The notes under the pieces were generated by a model. It was not told the DNA's origin. It saw only the letters and a program-made list of their open reading frames with translations, and did no database searches. Shown one piece after another: positions 15,536 through 24,340 of a DNA stretch of 48,835 nucleotides (position 1 is the first letter of the stretch; every line of letters begins with the position of its first letter). Source of the stretch: Reyranella massiliensis 521 (lineage in GTDB: Bacteria; Pseudomonadota; Alphaproteobacteria; Reyranellales; Reyranellaceae); assembly GCA_945862125.1 (NCBI GenBank), contig CAMAYC010000024.1, positions 1 through 48,835 on the forward strand. Direction: 5' to 3'. The position numbers were made by a program, and so were the translations under genes.

Positions 15536-16615
15536 ATGGGCGATATTGCATTCGGCTTCCAGGCGGCTCCGGCCAGCGACGTCCACAAGTCCGACCAGGC
15601 GCTTTACCGCGAGGTCATGGACGACTGCGCGCTCGGCCAGAAGCTCGGTTTCGACGCGGCCTGGCTGCTCGAACATCATTTCAGCGACTACTACCCGACG
15701 CCGAGCCCGCTCCTCTTCATGGCGCACATCGCGGCGGCCTTTCCCGATCTCTCGCTCGGCACATCCGTGCTGGTGCTGCCCTGGTACCATCCGCTGCGGT
15801 TGGCGGAGGAAATCGCCATGCTGAACAGCATGACGCGCGGCACGCTGCATCTCGGCATCGGCCGCGGCACTGCCAAGATGGAGTACGACGCCTACAACAT
15901 CGACATGAACGAGGCGCGCGCCCGCTTCACCGAATGCTACCGCATCGTCGAGAAGGGTCTCAGGGGCGAGCCGTTCACCCACGAAGGTCCGTTCTGGAAC
16001 ATCACGCAGCCGATCCGCATCCGGCCCGAGCCGGTCGCCAAGAAGGTGCACTTCTATGGCGCCATCGGCAGCCCGGCCAGCGCCGAGGTGATGGGCGACC
16101 TCGGCGTGGCGCCGATCTGCCTCTCGACCTTTCCCGACAAGCTGCTGGCCAAGATCCTGGAGCGCTGGCGGGCAAGGGCCGGGGCCGCGGCGCAAGGGGC
16201 GATCCTGCCGATCTCGGTCAAGCTGTTCATCGCCGACACCGACGAGGAGGCTCGCGCGCTGGGCCGCCACCACTATCCGCCCTACTTCGACCTGCAGTGC
16301 ACGCACTATGAGTCTGACGCCAACCCCTGGGCCGACATTCCGGAGTACCAGGACTTCAGCCGCATGTTCGCCAACCTGCGCAAGCTCACCGACCCGGCCG
16401 AGCTCGGCCCTTTCATGGACTCGAATCTGGTCGGCAGTCCCGAGACGATCTGCCGGCGCATCGACCAGCTGGTCGCGCTGGGCTTCAACTATTTCATGGT
16501 GTCGTGCGCCACGCCCGGCACGCCGATCGAGCTCCGCCAGCGCATGATGACGCGCTTCGCCGAGGAAGTTTGTCCGCGCTACTCACGCGCCATGCGCCGG
16601 ACGAAAGCCGCCTGA
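15536..16615 (+). CDS. LLM-class flavin-dependent oxidoreductase (luciferase-like monooxygenase)
   Basis: A 359-residue TIM-barrel enzyme of the bacterial luciferase family. Typical segments are LGFDAAWLLEHHFSDY near residue 40, GTSVLVLPWYHPLRLAEEIAMLNSMTRG and GIGRGTAKMEYDAYN, with VGSPETICRRIDQL towards the C-terminus. These enzymes use reduced FMN or F420 to oxidise diverse substrates, often sulfonates, alkanes or xenobiotics; the substrate here is unknown. ATG 15536 has a GAGGGGACGGAG ribosome site immediately before it. The gene is divergent from the AsmA gene across about 105 bp and stands alone. Confidence 0.92.
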   Translation: MGDIAFGFQAAPASDVHKSDQALYREVMDDCALGQKLGFDAAWLLEHHFSDYYPTPSPLLFMAHIAAAFPDLSLGTSVLVLPWYHPLRLAEEIAMLNSMTRGTLHLGIGRGTAKMEYDAYNIDMNEARARFTECYRIVEKGLRGEPFTHEGPFWNITQPIRIRPEPVAKKVHFYGAIGSPASAEVMGDLGVAPICLSTFPDKLLAKILERWRARAGAAAQGAILPISVKLFIADTDEEARALGRHHYPPYFDLQCTHYESDANPWADIPEYQDFSRMFANLRKLTDPAELGPFMDSNLVGSPETICRRIDQLVALGFNYFMVSCATPGTPIELRQRMMTRFAEEVCPRYSRAMRRTKAA

Positions 16616-16816
16616 CGGGTACCCGGACAAAACTCCGCACTGAATCGTTGTATCGATTGTTTCTTCATTGGCGCTGTTGCCTTGCACCTGTTTTTTCAGC
16701 CAAGGCACGAATCGGGTGTGCAGGAATGAAACTATCGGCGGCGGCCAAGCGTTGTACTCTATGCTGACGACACCGGGGGCACGGCGCCGGGTGTCGAGCG
16801 TAGTGGGTTCAAGAAG
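16616..16816. other. Intergenic leader before a peptide-type binding protein
   Basis: This 201-bp spacer is the longest gene-free stretch seen. It is less GC-rich than its surroundings at its left end. It contains a short inverted repeat (AATCG at 16643-16647, CGATT at 16654-16658) and a six-base stem (GACACC at 16769-16774 against GGTGTC at 16790-16795) in the likely mRNA leader. Either could be a regulatory or terminator-like element, but both are short enough to occur by chance. No gene was recognised in it. Confidence 0.4.
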
Positions 16817-18409
16817 ATGCGTCCGCAGGTCCTGATCGGCAGCTTGATCGTCGCATTGCTGTGCTCGAGCGGGACGGCGCTTGCCCAGAAGACCGGCGGC
16901 GTGCTCCGCATGTTCCATCGCGACAATCCACCCAGTGCGTCGATTCACGAGGAATCGGCCGTCTCGACCGTCGTGCCCTTCATGCCGGTGTTCAACAACC
17001 TGGTGCTGTTCGACCAGGCCAAGCCGCAGAACAGCGAGCATACGATCGTCCCCGATCTCGCCGAGTCGTGGAGCTGGAACGACGACGGCACCGAGCTCAC
17101 CTTCAAGCTGCGCAAGGGCGTGCGCTGGCACGACGGCCTGCCGTTCACATCATCCGACGTCGAATGCACCTTCGGGCTCCTGACCGGACGCAACCGCGAC
17201 CAGCTGCGGCGCAATCCCCGCGCCGCGTGGTATCGCAACATCAACTTCGTTCACAGCAGCGGCGACCACGAGGTCACGATCCACCTCAACCGGCCGCAGC
17301 CCTCGTTGCTGTCGCTGCTCGCCTCCGGCCTCTCGCCGATCTACCCTTGTCATGTCCCGGCCGCGCAGATGCGCATCAAGCCGATCGGCACGGGGCCGTT
17401 CAGGTTTGACTCGTTCGTGCAATTCGATCGCGTCAAGCTGATCCGCAACCCGGACTACTGGAAACCCGACCGGCCCTATCTCGACGGCATCGAATTCACC
17501 ATCATCAGCAGCTCCCAGACCGCGCTGCTGAGCTTCCTCGCCGGCCGGTTCGACATGACCTTCCCCTGGGAGGTGACGATTCCGCAGCTGCGCGAATCGA
17601 GGCGCCCATCGTCGAGAGTGGTGTGCGAGACCGGGTCGATGAACAACAGCACCAACCTGCTGGTCAATCGCAATGCCGCCCCCTTCAATAATCCCGACAT
17701 CCGCCGCGCGCTCTCGCTGGCGCTCGACCGCAAGGCCTTCATCGCGTACGTCAACGGCGGCGAGGGCGAGATCGGCGGCACCCTGCAGCCGCAGGGCGAC
17801 GGCCTGTGGGGCATGCCGCCGGAGAAACTGGCGGCCATCGAGAGCTTTGGGCCCGACGTCGCGGAGAACCGCGAACTCGCGCGCGCCCTGATGGCCAAGG
17901 CGGGCTACGACCAGAACCGGCGCCTGCAGATGAAGGTCACGACGCGCGGCATCGCGCTCTACCGCAATCCGTCGCAGATCCTGATCGACCAGCTCAGGGA
18001 AATCCACATCCAGGCGACGCTCGATATCGTCGAGACATCGCACTGGTTCACGCGGCTCAACCGCAAGGACTACTCGGTCGCCGTCGAAACCACGGGCAAT
18101 GGTGTCGACGACCCCGACCAGGCCTTCTACGAGAATTATTCCTGCCGCTCGGAACGCAACTACAACGGCTACTGCAATCCCGAGATCGAACGGCTGTTCG
18201 ACATCCAGTCGTCCGAGCTCGACCCCGAGAAGCGTCGCGAGATGGTGTGGGACATCGATGCAAGGCTCCTGGCCGACGGCGCACGGCCGCCGATCATGTG
18301 GAACCGCGCCGCGACCTGCTGGCAGCCCTACGTCAGGGGCTACGTCTCCCACGTCAACAGCATGTACAACGGCTTCCGCCTCGAAGACATCTGGCTCGAC
18401 CGGCCCTAG
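16817..18409 (+). CDS. ABC transporter substrate-binding protein, family 5 (peptide/nickel type)
   Basis: A 530-residue periplasmic receptor with a signal peptide (residues 1-23, cut after ALAQ or just before). It shows the family-5 pattern: LAESWSWNDDGTELTFKLRKGVRWHDG, then GTGPFRF, KLIRNPDYW and DIRRALSLALDRKAF. Such proteins deliver oligopeptides, opines or other large solutes to DppBCDF-like permeases, but no permease or ATPase gene lies nearby. A decayed copy of the same gene follows 73 bp downstream, so this is the surviving member of a tandem duplication. A further, less similar family-5 protein is encoded at 42736-44292. Confidence 0.92.
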   Translation: MRPQVLIGSLIVALLCSSGTALAQKTGGVLRMFHRDNPPSASIHEESAVSTVVPFMPVFNNLVLFDQAKPQNSEHTIVPDLAESWSWNDDGTELTFKLRKGVRWHDGLPFTSSDVECTFGLLTGRNRDQLRRNPRAAWYRNINFVHSSGDHEVTIHLNRPQPSLLSLLASGLSPIYPCHVPAAQMRIKPIGTGPFRFDSFVQFDRVKLIRNPDYWKPDRPYLDGIEFTIISSSQTALLSFLAGRFDMTFPWEVTIPQLRESRRPSSRVVCETGSMNNSTNLLVNRNAAPFNNPDIRRALSLALDRKAFIAYVNGGEGEIGGTLQPQGDGLWGMPPEKLAAIESFGPDVAENRELARALMAKAGYDQNRRLQMKVTTRGIALYRNPSQILIDQLREIHIQATLDIVETSHWFTRLNRKDYSVAVETTGNGVDDPDQAFYENYSCRSERNYNGYCNPEIERLFDIQSSELDPEKRREMVWDIDARLLADGARPPIMWNRAATCWQPYVRGYVSHVNSMYNGFRLEDIWLDRP

Positions 18410-18482
18410 GCTGCCCCCCAATCCACTAGGCTGACCTCTCTCGCGACGCTGCGGCTCGACACGCGGCGCGCCCAAGGAGGAA

Positions 18483-19260
18483 ATGACGATGCGGCCAATG
18501 ATCCTGATTGGCGGCATGTTTGCCGCCTTAATGTATTCGACGAGTGCGGCGCTGGCGCAATGGAGCGGCGGCGTTCTCAAGATGTATCACCGCGACAACC
18601 CGCCGACCCTGTCGATTCATGAAACGGCGCCGAACTCGACGGTCATCCCGAATATGTCGGTGATGAACTATCTGGTGCTGTTCGATCACGGCAAGCCGCA
18701 AATCGGCCCTCACCTTTGAGCTCGAGGAAGGCATGAAGTGGCAAGACGGCAAGCCCTTCACCGCCAGGGATGTGGTCTGCACCTTCGATCTCCTGCTCGG
18801 CAAAGCCGAGACCAAGCTGCGCGCCAGTCCCCGCCAGTCCCTGGTACGCCAACGTCGACACTGTCACCGCCGACAGCGGCCATCAGGTGACCATTCACCT
18901 CAAGCGCGTCCCAGCCTTCCATCCCGACGCTGCTCGCGTCGGGCCATTCGCCGATCTATTCCTGCCACGTTCCGGCGGCGCAGATGCGCACCAGGCCGAT
19001 TGGCACCGGCCCCTTCAAATTCGTCGAGTTCAACCAGAACGACGGCCTCAAGTTCGCCTGGAGCCTTAACATCATCTGCAACGGCGTCGACGACCGCGAC
19101 CAGAACTACTACGAAAAGTTCTCCTGCAAGTCGGAGCGCAACTACACGGGCTACTGCAATCCGGAGATCGAGAAGTTGCTCGACGACGGCGCGCGGCCGG
19201 TCCTCTTGTGGAACCGCGCGGCGATCTGCATGCAACCGTTCGTAAAGGGCTACGTTGCCG
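18483..19260 (+). pseudogene. Decayed tandem copy of the family-5 binding protein
   Basis: Frame one starts at 18483 or, more likely, ATG 18489 after a perfect AGGAGG at 18475-18480. It encodes a signal peptide and GGVLKMYHRDNPPTLSIHE, clearly parallel to the intact neighbour, and then stops at 18717-18719. Matching pieces continue in other frames: LTFELEEGMKWQDGKPF, DSGHQVTIHLKR, RPIGTGPFKF, NGVDDRDQNYYEKFSCKSER and ARPVLLWNRAA. Against the intact copy at least three frameshifts and three internal deletions are visible; the largest removes about half the protein between GPFKF and NGVDD. The match ends at VKGYV, a few bases before the stop of the convergent YaiI gene. Confidence 0.88.
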
Positions 19261-19263
19261 GCG

Positions 19264-19722
19264 TCAGGGCCGGGCCCGGCGAATCTTCTGGATCGTCTCG
19301 TCGAGCGTGGACAGGAAGCGCGAGCGGTCGCGCGGGTTCATCGGCTTGGGGCCACCCGTGATCTCGCCCATGGCGCGCAGGTTCGACATCAGTTCGCGGT
19401 TGGCCATCGCCATGCCGATCGACGAGGGGGTGAAGGCGACCCCGGTCGAACCGATCGCGGCCGCACCCTTCTTGAGGCTGCGGTCGGCGAGGGGAATATC
19501 CGCGGTGATCACGATGTCGCCCGGGCCGGCACGTTCGGCAATCCAGTCGTCGGCGGCGTCGAAGCCGTCGCTCACCACCACGCGCTCGATGCGCGGGTCG
19601 CGCGGCACGTTGATGTAGGCGTTGCTCACGACATAGACCTTCAGCCCGTAGCGCTCCGCGACGCGATAGATCTCCGCCTTCACCGGGCAGGCATCGGCAT
19701 CGATGTAGATCGAAATCGCCAT
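19264..19722 (-). CDS. YaiI/YqxD family (DUF188) protein
   Basis: A 152-residue cytoplasmic protein of the UPF0178 family, a PIN-like nuclease fold of unknown function. Conserved segments are [17 protein letters not shown] at the N-terminus, [17 protein letters not shown] in the middle and [19 protein letters not shown] near the end. Aspartates in the first two could bind a metal. The ATG lies 3 bp after the stop of the amidohydrolase gene, so it is the last gene of a four-gene operon, though functional linkage is doubtful because the family is widespread and not tied to catabolism. Confidence 0.93.
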   Translation of the reverse strand: MAISIYIDADACPVKAEIYRVAERYGLKVYVVSNAYINVPRDPRIERVVVSDGFDAADDWIAERAGPGDIVITADIPLADRSLKKGAAAIGSTGVAFTPSSIGMAMANRELMSNLRAMGEITGGPKPMNPRDRSRFLSTLDETIQKIRRARP

Positions 19723-19725
19723 GGC

Positions 19726-20820
19726 TCAGGAGCCGATCCCGTAGAAGGCCGCGCAGGTGTCGCCCAGGATCAGGTCCTTTTCGCGCGCAGTCAGGAACGG
19801 GCAGTAACGCCTCACATAGTCGAGCGACTGCTTGTAGGTGCAGAACCGTTCCACGTTCGGCATGTCGGAGCCCCAGACCAGCCGGTGCGCACCGAACAGG
19901 TTCTTCATATCCTCGATCAACACCTGCGCCTCGGGATAGGGGTAGTCCCACACCCCGCCATAGGTGATCGGGAACATCACCTCCAGCACCATCGGCTCAT
20001 GGCGCCAGACGGCGAGTGCTTCGTCAGGGAACTGGTAGCGGCCGTTGCGGGCGAAGAACGCGACCGGCGGGCTCATCGCCATGTGCACCCGCAACGACGG
20101 ATGGCGCGCCAGCACGCGGCCGAACGCGGTGAGATTCGCCATGTAGCCCGCCATATCGTAGCCCGGCCCCGAACTCATCTCGAAGCAGAGCAGGATGTCC
20201 CGCCGCGCGAGCTTGTCCCAGAACGGCGCCAGGTCGTCGCCATCGAGTGCCCACGGGAAGCCGTGGCGGCTCATCGCATCGACACCGAAATAGAGACCTC
20301 GTAGTCCGAGTTCATCGACCGCCCGATCGACCTCGACAAGCTGCTCGGGCTTGCCCGCCATCGCCTCGTCGACATGCATCAGCCCGGTCATCCGCCCCGG
20401 ATACTGGCGTTCGGCGAAGGCGTTCATCTCGGTCATCGCGCCGTAGCCGCCGCCCGCCTGCAGGATGCAATGATCGACGCCCGCGTTCATCATCTGCGCC
20501 AACATGAGCTCGGGCGGCGCCACCTGTTCCTGCATGCCCACTGGCATGTACTGGATGCCGTAATCCTCGCCCTCATGCGTGAACTCGAGTTGGCCGAAAC
20601 GGCCGACGCGGAAATCGACGTCGTTGAGCCCGCTCCAGCTCTCCTCGCCCGCCCGGAACAGCGCCTTGGTGTCGGCGCGCGCGCCATCGCGGAGGCGGAA
20701 GGTGGGTGCCACCGTCCGGGTCACGACGCGCTGCAGGTAGCGCTTGTGGACCTCGCGCGAAGGATGTCCGCAGGCGCCGATCCAGTGCGCGAAGATGTGG
20801 GCGTGGCAGTCGATGATCAT
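19726..20820 (-). CDS. Amidohydrolase-superfamily metal-dependent hydrolase (ACMSD-like)
   Basis: A 364-residue TIM-barrel enzyme. The metal-binding HxH is in IIDCHAHIFAHW at residues 3-9. A later VWGSDMPNVERF carries the conserved Asp of the fourth barrel motif. The fold is that of the amidohydrolase-2 group, which includes decarboxylases, hydratases and lactonases acting on small acids. It lies one base downstream of the enolase-superfamily gene and three bases upstream of the YaiI gene, so it is probably co-translated and may work with the enolase-like enzyme on one pathway. A second amidohydrolase at 44296-45333 is only distantly similar. Confidence 0.9.
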   Translation of the reverse strand: MIIDCHAHIFAHWIGACGHPSREVHKRYLQRVVTRTVAPTFRLRDGARADTKALFRAGEESWSGLNDVDFRVGRFGQLEFTHEGEDYGIQYMPVGMQEQVAPPELMLAQMMNAGVDHCILQAGGGYGAMTEMNAFAERQYPGRMTGLMHVDEAMAGKPEQLVEVDRAVDELGLRGLYFGVDAMSRHGFPWALDGDDLAPFWDKLARRDILLCFEMSSGPGYDMAGYMANLTAFGRVLARHPSLRVHMAMSPPVAFFARNGRYQFPDEALAVWRHEPMVLEVMFPITYGGVWDYPYPEAQVLIEDMKNLFGAHRLVWGSDMPNVERFCTYKQSLDYVRRYCPFLTAREKDLILGDTCAAFYGIGS

Positions 20821-20821
20821 G

Positions 20822-21925
20822 TTACGTCAACACAGCCACCTTCTTGCGCTCGATCAGCTTGAAATCGATGGCCGCGCCGAGGCCGGGACCGTTGGGCACA
20901 TGAACCAAGCCGTCGCGGCCGACCACGATGTCCTGCTCCAGGCCATACTTCTGCGCCGCATCCGGCAGCAGCACCTCGAAAAAGCTGGTGTTCTTCATCG
21001 AGGCAATGACATGCAGGTTGGCGACGTTGTTCAGCGAATTGCCGCCGTGATGGACCTCGTAGTTCATGCGGAAGGATTCGGCCAGATGCGCGGTCTTCAC
21101 CAGGGTCGTGATGCCGCCCTTCACGGCCACGTCGCCGCGCAAAAAGTCCGTCGCCTGCAGCATGATCCAGGGCTGGTAGGAATCGAGGCCGGTGATCGGA
21201 TACTCGGTGGCCATGATCGGGATCGAGAGCTGCTGCTTCAGCTTCACGTAGTTGTAGATGTCCTGGTCGGCCAGCGGATCCTCGTACCAGTAGTAGTCCA
21301 TCTCCTCGACGGCGCGGCCGACGCGCACCGCCGCCGGATAGTCGTAGCTCCAGGTCGAGTCGAGCATGATCGTGTAGTCGCCCACCGCCTTGCGCACGGC
21401 CTCGCAGACCTTGATGTCCAGCTTCCATTGCGTCGGCGGATGGATCTTGTAGGCGGCCCAGCCGCCTTCCTTGAAGCGTATCGCTTCCTCGGCATATTCC
21501 GTCGGCGACGACATGACGGCCGAGCTCGCATAGGCCGGCACGGACTCGCGGTAGGTGCCGAGCAGCCGATGGATCGGCTGGCCCATCGACTTGCCCAGGA
21601 GATCCCACAGCGCCACGTCGACGGCGCCGATCGCGCGCACGCCGCAAGCCCGCTGCTTCTTCCACAAATCTTGAACGAGCGCTTCGCGGTGCAGCGGATT
21701 GCGGCCCATCAGCATCGGCTTCAGGTGGGTGATGAGCCCCTGCCCGTCCGTCGTCGCCGAGTTGGAGGCCGAGCCCAGGAACGCGTTCCCCTCGACGCCC
21801 TCGTCGGTGACGATCCGCAGCAGGCCAAGCGCGCTCGAACCCGAGAAGCGGCTGTGGGCGCCGTAGGTGGTCGGCGGAATGTCGTCCCAGGCGAAGAGCG
21901 TCAGCGTGACGTCGGTGATTTTCAT
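20822..21925 (-). CDS. Mandelate racemase/muconate lactonizing enzyme family protein (enolase superfamily)
   Basis: A 367-residue enolase-superfamily enzyme. After the N-terminal capping domain, the barrel shows the expected acid residues: [12 protein letters not shown] (first metal Asp), [10 protein letters not shown] (Glu) and ATEYPITG (Glu), with AAYKIHPPT at the Lys position and [10 protein letters not shown] near the C-terminus, where a His could act as base. Members abstract the alpha-proton of a carboxylate to racemise, dehydrate or lactonise sugar acids and similar compounds. The start at 21925 overlaps the esterase stop (ATGA) and has GGGAGA about eight bases upstream. The same frame is open upstream, but only through the esterase gene. 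Confidence 0.92.
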   Translation of the reverse strand: MKITDVTLTLFAWDDIPPTTYGAHSRFSGSSALGLLRIVTDEGVEGNAFLGSASNSATTDGQGLITHLKPMLMGRNPLHREALVQDLWKKQRACGVRAIGAVDVALWDLLGKSMGQPIHRLLGTYRESVPAYASSAVMSSPTEYAEEAIRFKEGGWAAYKIHPPTQWKLDIKVCEAVRKAVGDYTIMLDSTWSYDYPAAVRVGRAVEEMDYYWYEDPLADQDIYNYVKLKQQLSIPIMATEYPITGLDSYQPWIMLQATDFLRGDVAVKGGITTLVKTAHLAESFRMNYEVHHGGNSLNNVANLHVIASMKNTSFFEVLLPDAAQKYGLEQDIVVGRDGLVHVPNGPGLGAAIDFKLIERKKVAVLT

Positions 21926-23460
21926 GACCTTGTCTCCCATACAAGTCGTTCGGTGCCGTAAGGATCGTTCTCCACCCGGCAGGTCGTGTCGAAGATCATC
22001 GTGGCCCGCTCGGTCGTCGAATACTCCGGCCAGGACGGCAGTCCGGCATGGTCCGGCCGGCCGTGGCGGGCAAAGGCCAGCCACGCGCGGCTCATCCTGT
22101 CCGCAAGTTTCACGCGCAACGGGTCGTTGCCCGTAAGCGCCGCCGTCTCGACATTGCCGAACACGAAGGGGATTTCCAGCGTGTGGCACGAGCGCAACCG
22201 CCCGCCCAGCACCGGTGTCTCCCAGGCGAAGAGATAGACGAACACCTTGCTCGCCTTTTGCGCGAGCTTGCGGTCGGCGATCTGCAGCGACAGCGAGCGG
22301 ATACCGAGATCGGAAACGATGGAAACCGCGATCTCGTCGGCGCGTTTCGTTGGCTGGGCCCTGCGGTAGGCTGCGATCACCTCGGCGTTGCGCGCGCCGA
22401 GATAGGACTTCAATCCTTCGGGCAGGTTTTCGAAAGTTGCTTCCACCACCCACGGCTGATGGCCGATGAACAGCGTCTGCTCGTCCTTGTTGGAGCCGAT
22501 CATCAACGGCACATCGGCCGAGACGGCGGGCGCCGCGGGCGCAAAAGGCCCGCCGGGGAAGATCTTGCCGTCGATCACGGGATTGAAGCCGAGCCGCCGC
22601 CGATCGGCAGTGCTCGACTGGGCGATGCCCGCCAGCACGGCGATCTGAGCTTCGAGCAGGCGCGCCACCGGAATCTTGCGCAGCTCGCCGGCCTGCGCCG
22701 GCTCCAGTCCAAGATGCGCGAGCATCTGGCGTGCGGTATTGGTGCCGTCGCTGCGCTCAGCCATCTGCACGGCGGGGCCGCTCTGGATGATGGCCTTGTG
22801 AAAGAGACCCTTGGCGCCGGGCAGCGCCATCAGCACGCACACTTTGGCGCCGCCGCCCGACTCGCCGAAGATGGTGACGTTGCCGGGATCGCCGCCGAAG
22901 GCCGCGATATTGTCCCGCACCCATTCGAGGGCGGCCACGATATCCATCGCGCCGGCGGTGCCGGCGCCTTCGAAATCGTCGCCCGCGATATCTTCCAGGT
23001 GGAGATAGCCCAGCGCACCCAGGCGATGATTGAACGAGACCACCACGACATCGTCGGTGCGGCAGAGGTTGGCGCCGTCGGACCAGGGCGAGGAGCCGGA
23101 GCCGGTGATGAAGGCGCCGCCATGGCACCAGAACAGGACCGGCCGCTTGGCGCCCGATGTGCCCGAAGACCAGACGTTGAGGTAGAGACAATCCTCGTCG
23201 CACTTCTCGCGGCCGCCGAGAGTGAAGAGCTTCAGCAGATCGGGCGGCAGGGCGAAGACATTGTCATTCTGCATCGACCGGTTGCCGTAGGCCACGGCCT
23301 CGCGCACGCCCGTCCAGGGCTCGGGTTTGCGTGGCGGCCGCAGGCGCAGCGGCCCCAACGGCGGCGCAGCATAGGGAATTCCCTTGAAGACGCTGACGCC
23401 GCGCTCCATTTCGCCACGCACTTTCCCGGACGTGGTCTCGACGACGATGCCAGCACTCAT
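21922..23460 (-). CDS. Type-B carboxylesterase/lipase family protein
   Basis: A 512-residue alpha/beta hydrolase. It shows [17 protein letters not shown], the oxyanion-hole loop in [13 protein letters not shown], the nucleophile elbow GESGGGAK (Ser201), an acid residue in [10 protein letters not shown] and the histidine region [11 protein letters not shown]. The family hydrolyses carboxylic esters; no secretion signal is visible, so it is likely cytoplasmic. ATG 23460 gives the family N-terminus; GGGAGA lies about ten bases before it. It is the first gene of an operon with the enolase-like enzyme, amidohydrolase and YaiI protein, and is divergent from a binding-protein gene across 41 bp. Confidence 0.93.
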   Translation of the reverse strand: MSAGIVVETTSGKVRGEMERGVSVFKGIPYAAPPLGPLRLRPPRKPEPWTGVREAVAYGNRSMQNDNVFALPPDLLKLFTLGGREKCDEDCLYLNVWSSGTSGAKRPVLFWCHGGAFITGSGSSPWSDGANLCRTDDVVVVSFNHRLGALGYLHLEDIAGDDFEGAGTAGAMDIVAALEWVRDNIAAFGGDPGNVTIFGESGGGAKVCVLMALPGAKGLFHKAIIQSGPAVQMAERSDGTNTARQMLAHLGLEPAQAGELRKIPVARLLEAQIAVLAGIAQSSTADRRRLGFNPVIDGKIFPGGPFAPAAPAVSADVPLMIGSNKDEQTLFIGHQPWVVEATFENLPEGLKSYLGARNAEVIAAYRRAQPTKRADEIAVSIVSDLGIRSLSLQIADRKLAQKASKVFVYLFAWETPVLGGRLRSCHTLEIPFVFGNVETAALTGNDPLRVKLADRMSRAWLAFARHGRPDHAGLPSWPEYSTTERATMIFDTTCRVENDPYGTERLVWETRS

Positions 23461-23483
23461 GTGCGTTTCATTCTCCCTTTTGT

Positions 23484-23497
23484 TCAGTATAGACTGA
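23484..23497. promoter_or_regulatory. Palindrome with GntR/HutC-type operator consensus
   Basis: The 41-bp spacer between the divergent esterase and binding-protein genes contains TCAGT-ATAG-ACTGA, a perfect inverted repeat. Its core GTATAGAC at 23487-23494 fits the HutC-subfamily GntR consensus GTMTAKAC. The position could control both directions at once. No GntR gene is present in the window, and an 8-base match alone could occur by chance. Confidence 0.4.
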
Positions 23498-23501
23498 GCG
23501 C

Positions 23502-24227
23502 ATGACCGACAAAGCACGATCCGAACTGGCTCCCACCGGCGTCCTGCGCGCCGGCATCAATCTCTCCAACTTCCTGCTGGTCACCGGCCGCAGTGCGAAC
23601 GCCGAGCCCGTGGGTGTGTCGCCCGACATGGCGCGCGCCGCCGCCGCGGCACTGGGCGTGCCGGTCCAGTACGTGCCTTTCAAGACGCCGGGCGAACTGG
23701 GCGACCAGGTCGGCAAGAACATCTGGGACATCGGCCTGATCGGTGCCGAGCCGCAGCGCGCCGAGAAGATCGCCTTCAGCGCCGCCTATTGCGAGATCGA
23801 GGCGACCTACATGGTGCCGGCGGGCTCGCCCATCACCTCCATCGCCGACGTCGACAGGAAGGGCGTGCGCATCGCCGTGTCGGCGCGCAGCGCCTACGAC
23901 CTCTGGCTGGTGAACAACATCAAGAACGCCACGCTGGTGCAGGTGAGCGGGCTCGACGCCGCCTACGAGAAGTTCATGTCCGACAAATTGGAAGTGCTGG
24001 CGGGCCTGCGTCCCGGCCTTCTGAAGGACGTCGAGAAGGCGCCGGGGCTAAAGATCCTCGACGGCAAGTTCACCGCCGTGCAGCAGGCCATCGGCACGGC
24101 CAAGGCCAACCTCGCGGGCGCGGCATTCCTCGCCGACTTCGTCGAGAAGGCCAAGAAGTCGGGCATGGTCGCCGAGTTCATCGAGCGTCACAAGGTCAAG
24201 GGCCTGTCGGTCGCCCCACCAGCGTAA
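23502..24227 (+). CDS. Family-3 substrate-binding-domain protein lacking a signal peptide
   Basis: A 241-residue protein with the amino-acid-binding (family 3, type II) receptor fold: [12 protein letters not shown] at residues 12-23, [22 protein letters not shown], and [17 protein letters not shown] at the start of the second lobe. The N-terminus is polar and the domain starts almost at once, so there is no secretion signal and no lipobox. Either it works in the cytoplasm, as a sensor or as an enzyme-like binding protein, or export has been lost. In-frame sequence upstream to 23460 shows no better start. It faces the esterase operon and is followed after 113 bp by the type III PKS gene. Confidence 0.82.
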   Translation: MTDKARSELAPTGVLRAGINLSNFLLVTGRSANAEPVGVSPDMARAAAAALGVPVQYVPFKTPGELGDQVGKNIWDIGLIGAEPQRAEKIAFSAAYCEIEATYMVPAGSPITSIADVDRKGVRIAVSARSAYDLWLVNNIKNATLVQVSGLDAAYEKFMSDKLEVLAGLRPGLLKDVEKAPGLKILDGKFTAVQQAIGTAKANLAGAAFLADFVEKAKKSGMVAEFIERHKVKGLSVAPPA

Positions 24228-24340
24228 GATGCCCTCACGAGGACGTGACCTCGGGCATCGCCTTTTGGTCACGTTTGCGGGCTTCGCTACCCCTCCAAAC
24301 TGTGACGAGGCCTTGTCCTCGCAATGGGGTACTGTTGCCC

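Noticed and set aside
16769-16795. Possible terminator or riboswitch hairpin before the family-5 receptor
   Set aside because: The stem has only six pairs, with no U-tract and no recognisable riboswitch core, so it is noted only as part of the leader.
18483-18719. A separate 78-residue secreted small protein
   Set aside because: Its sequence is the N-terminus of a family-5 receptor and matching fragments continue in other frames, so it is part of a pseudogene.
22048-23505. A 485-codon open frame on the plus strand
   Set aside because: Opposite the carboxylesterase gene, which has an intact catalytic elbow and operon context.
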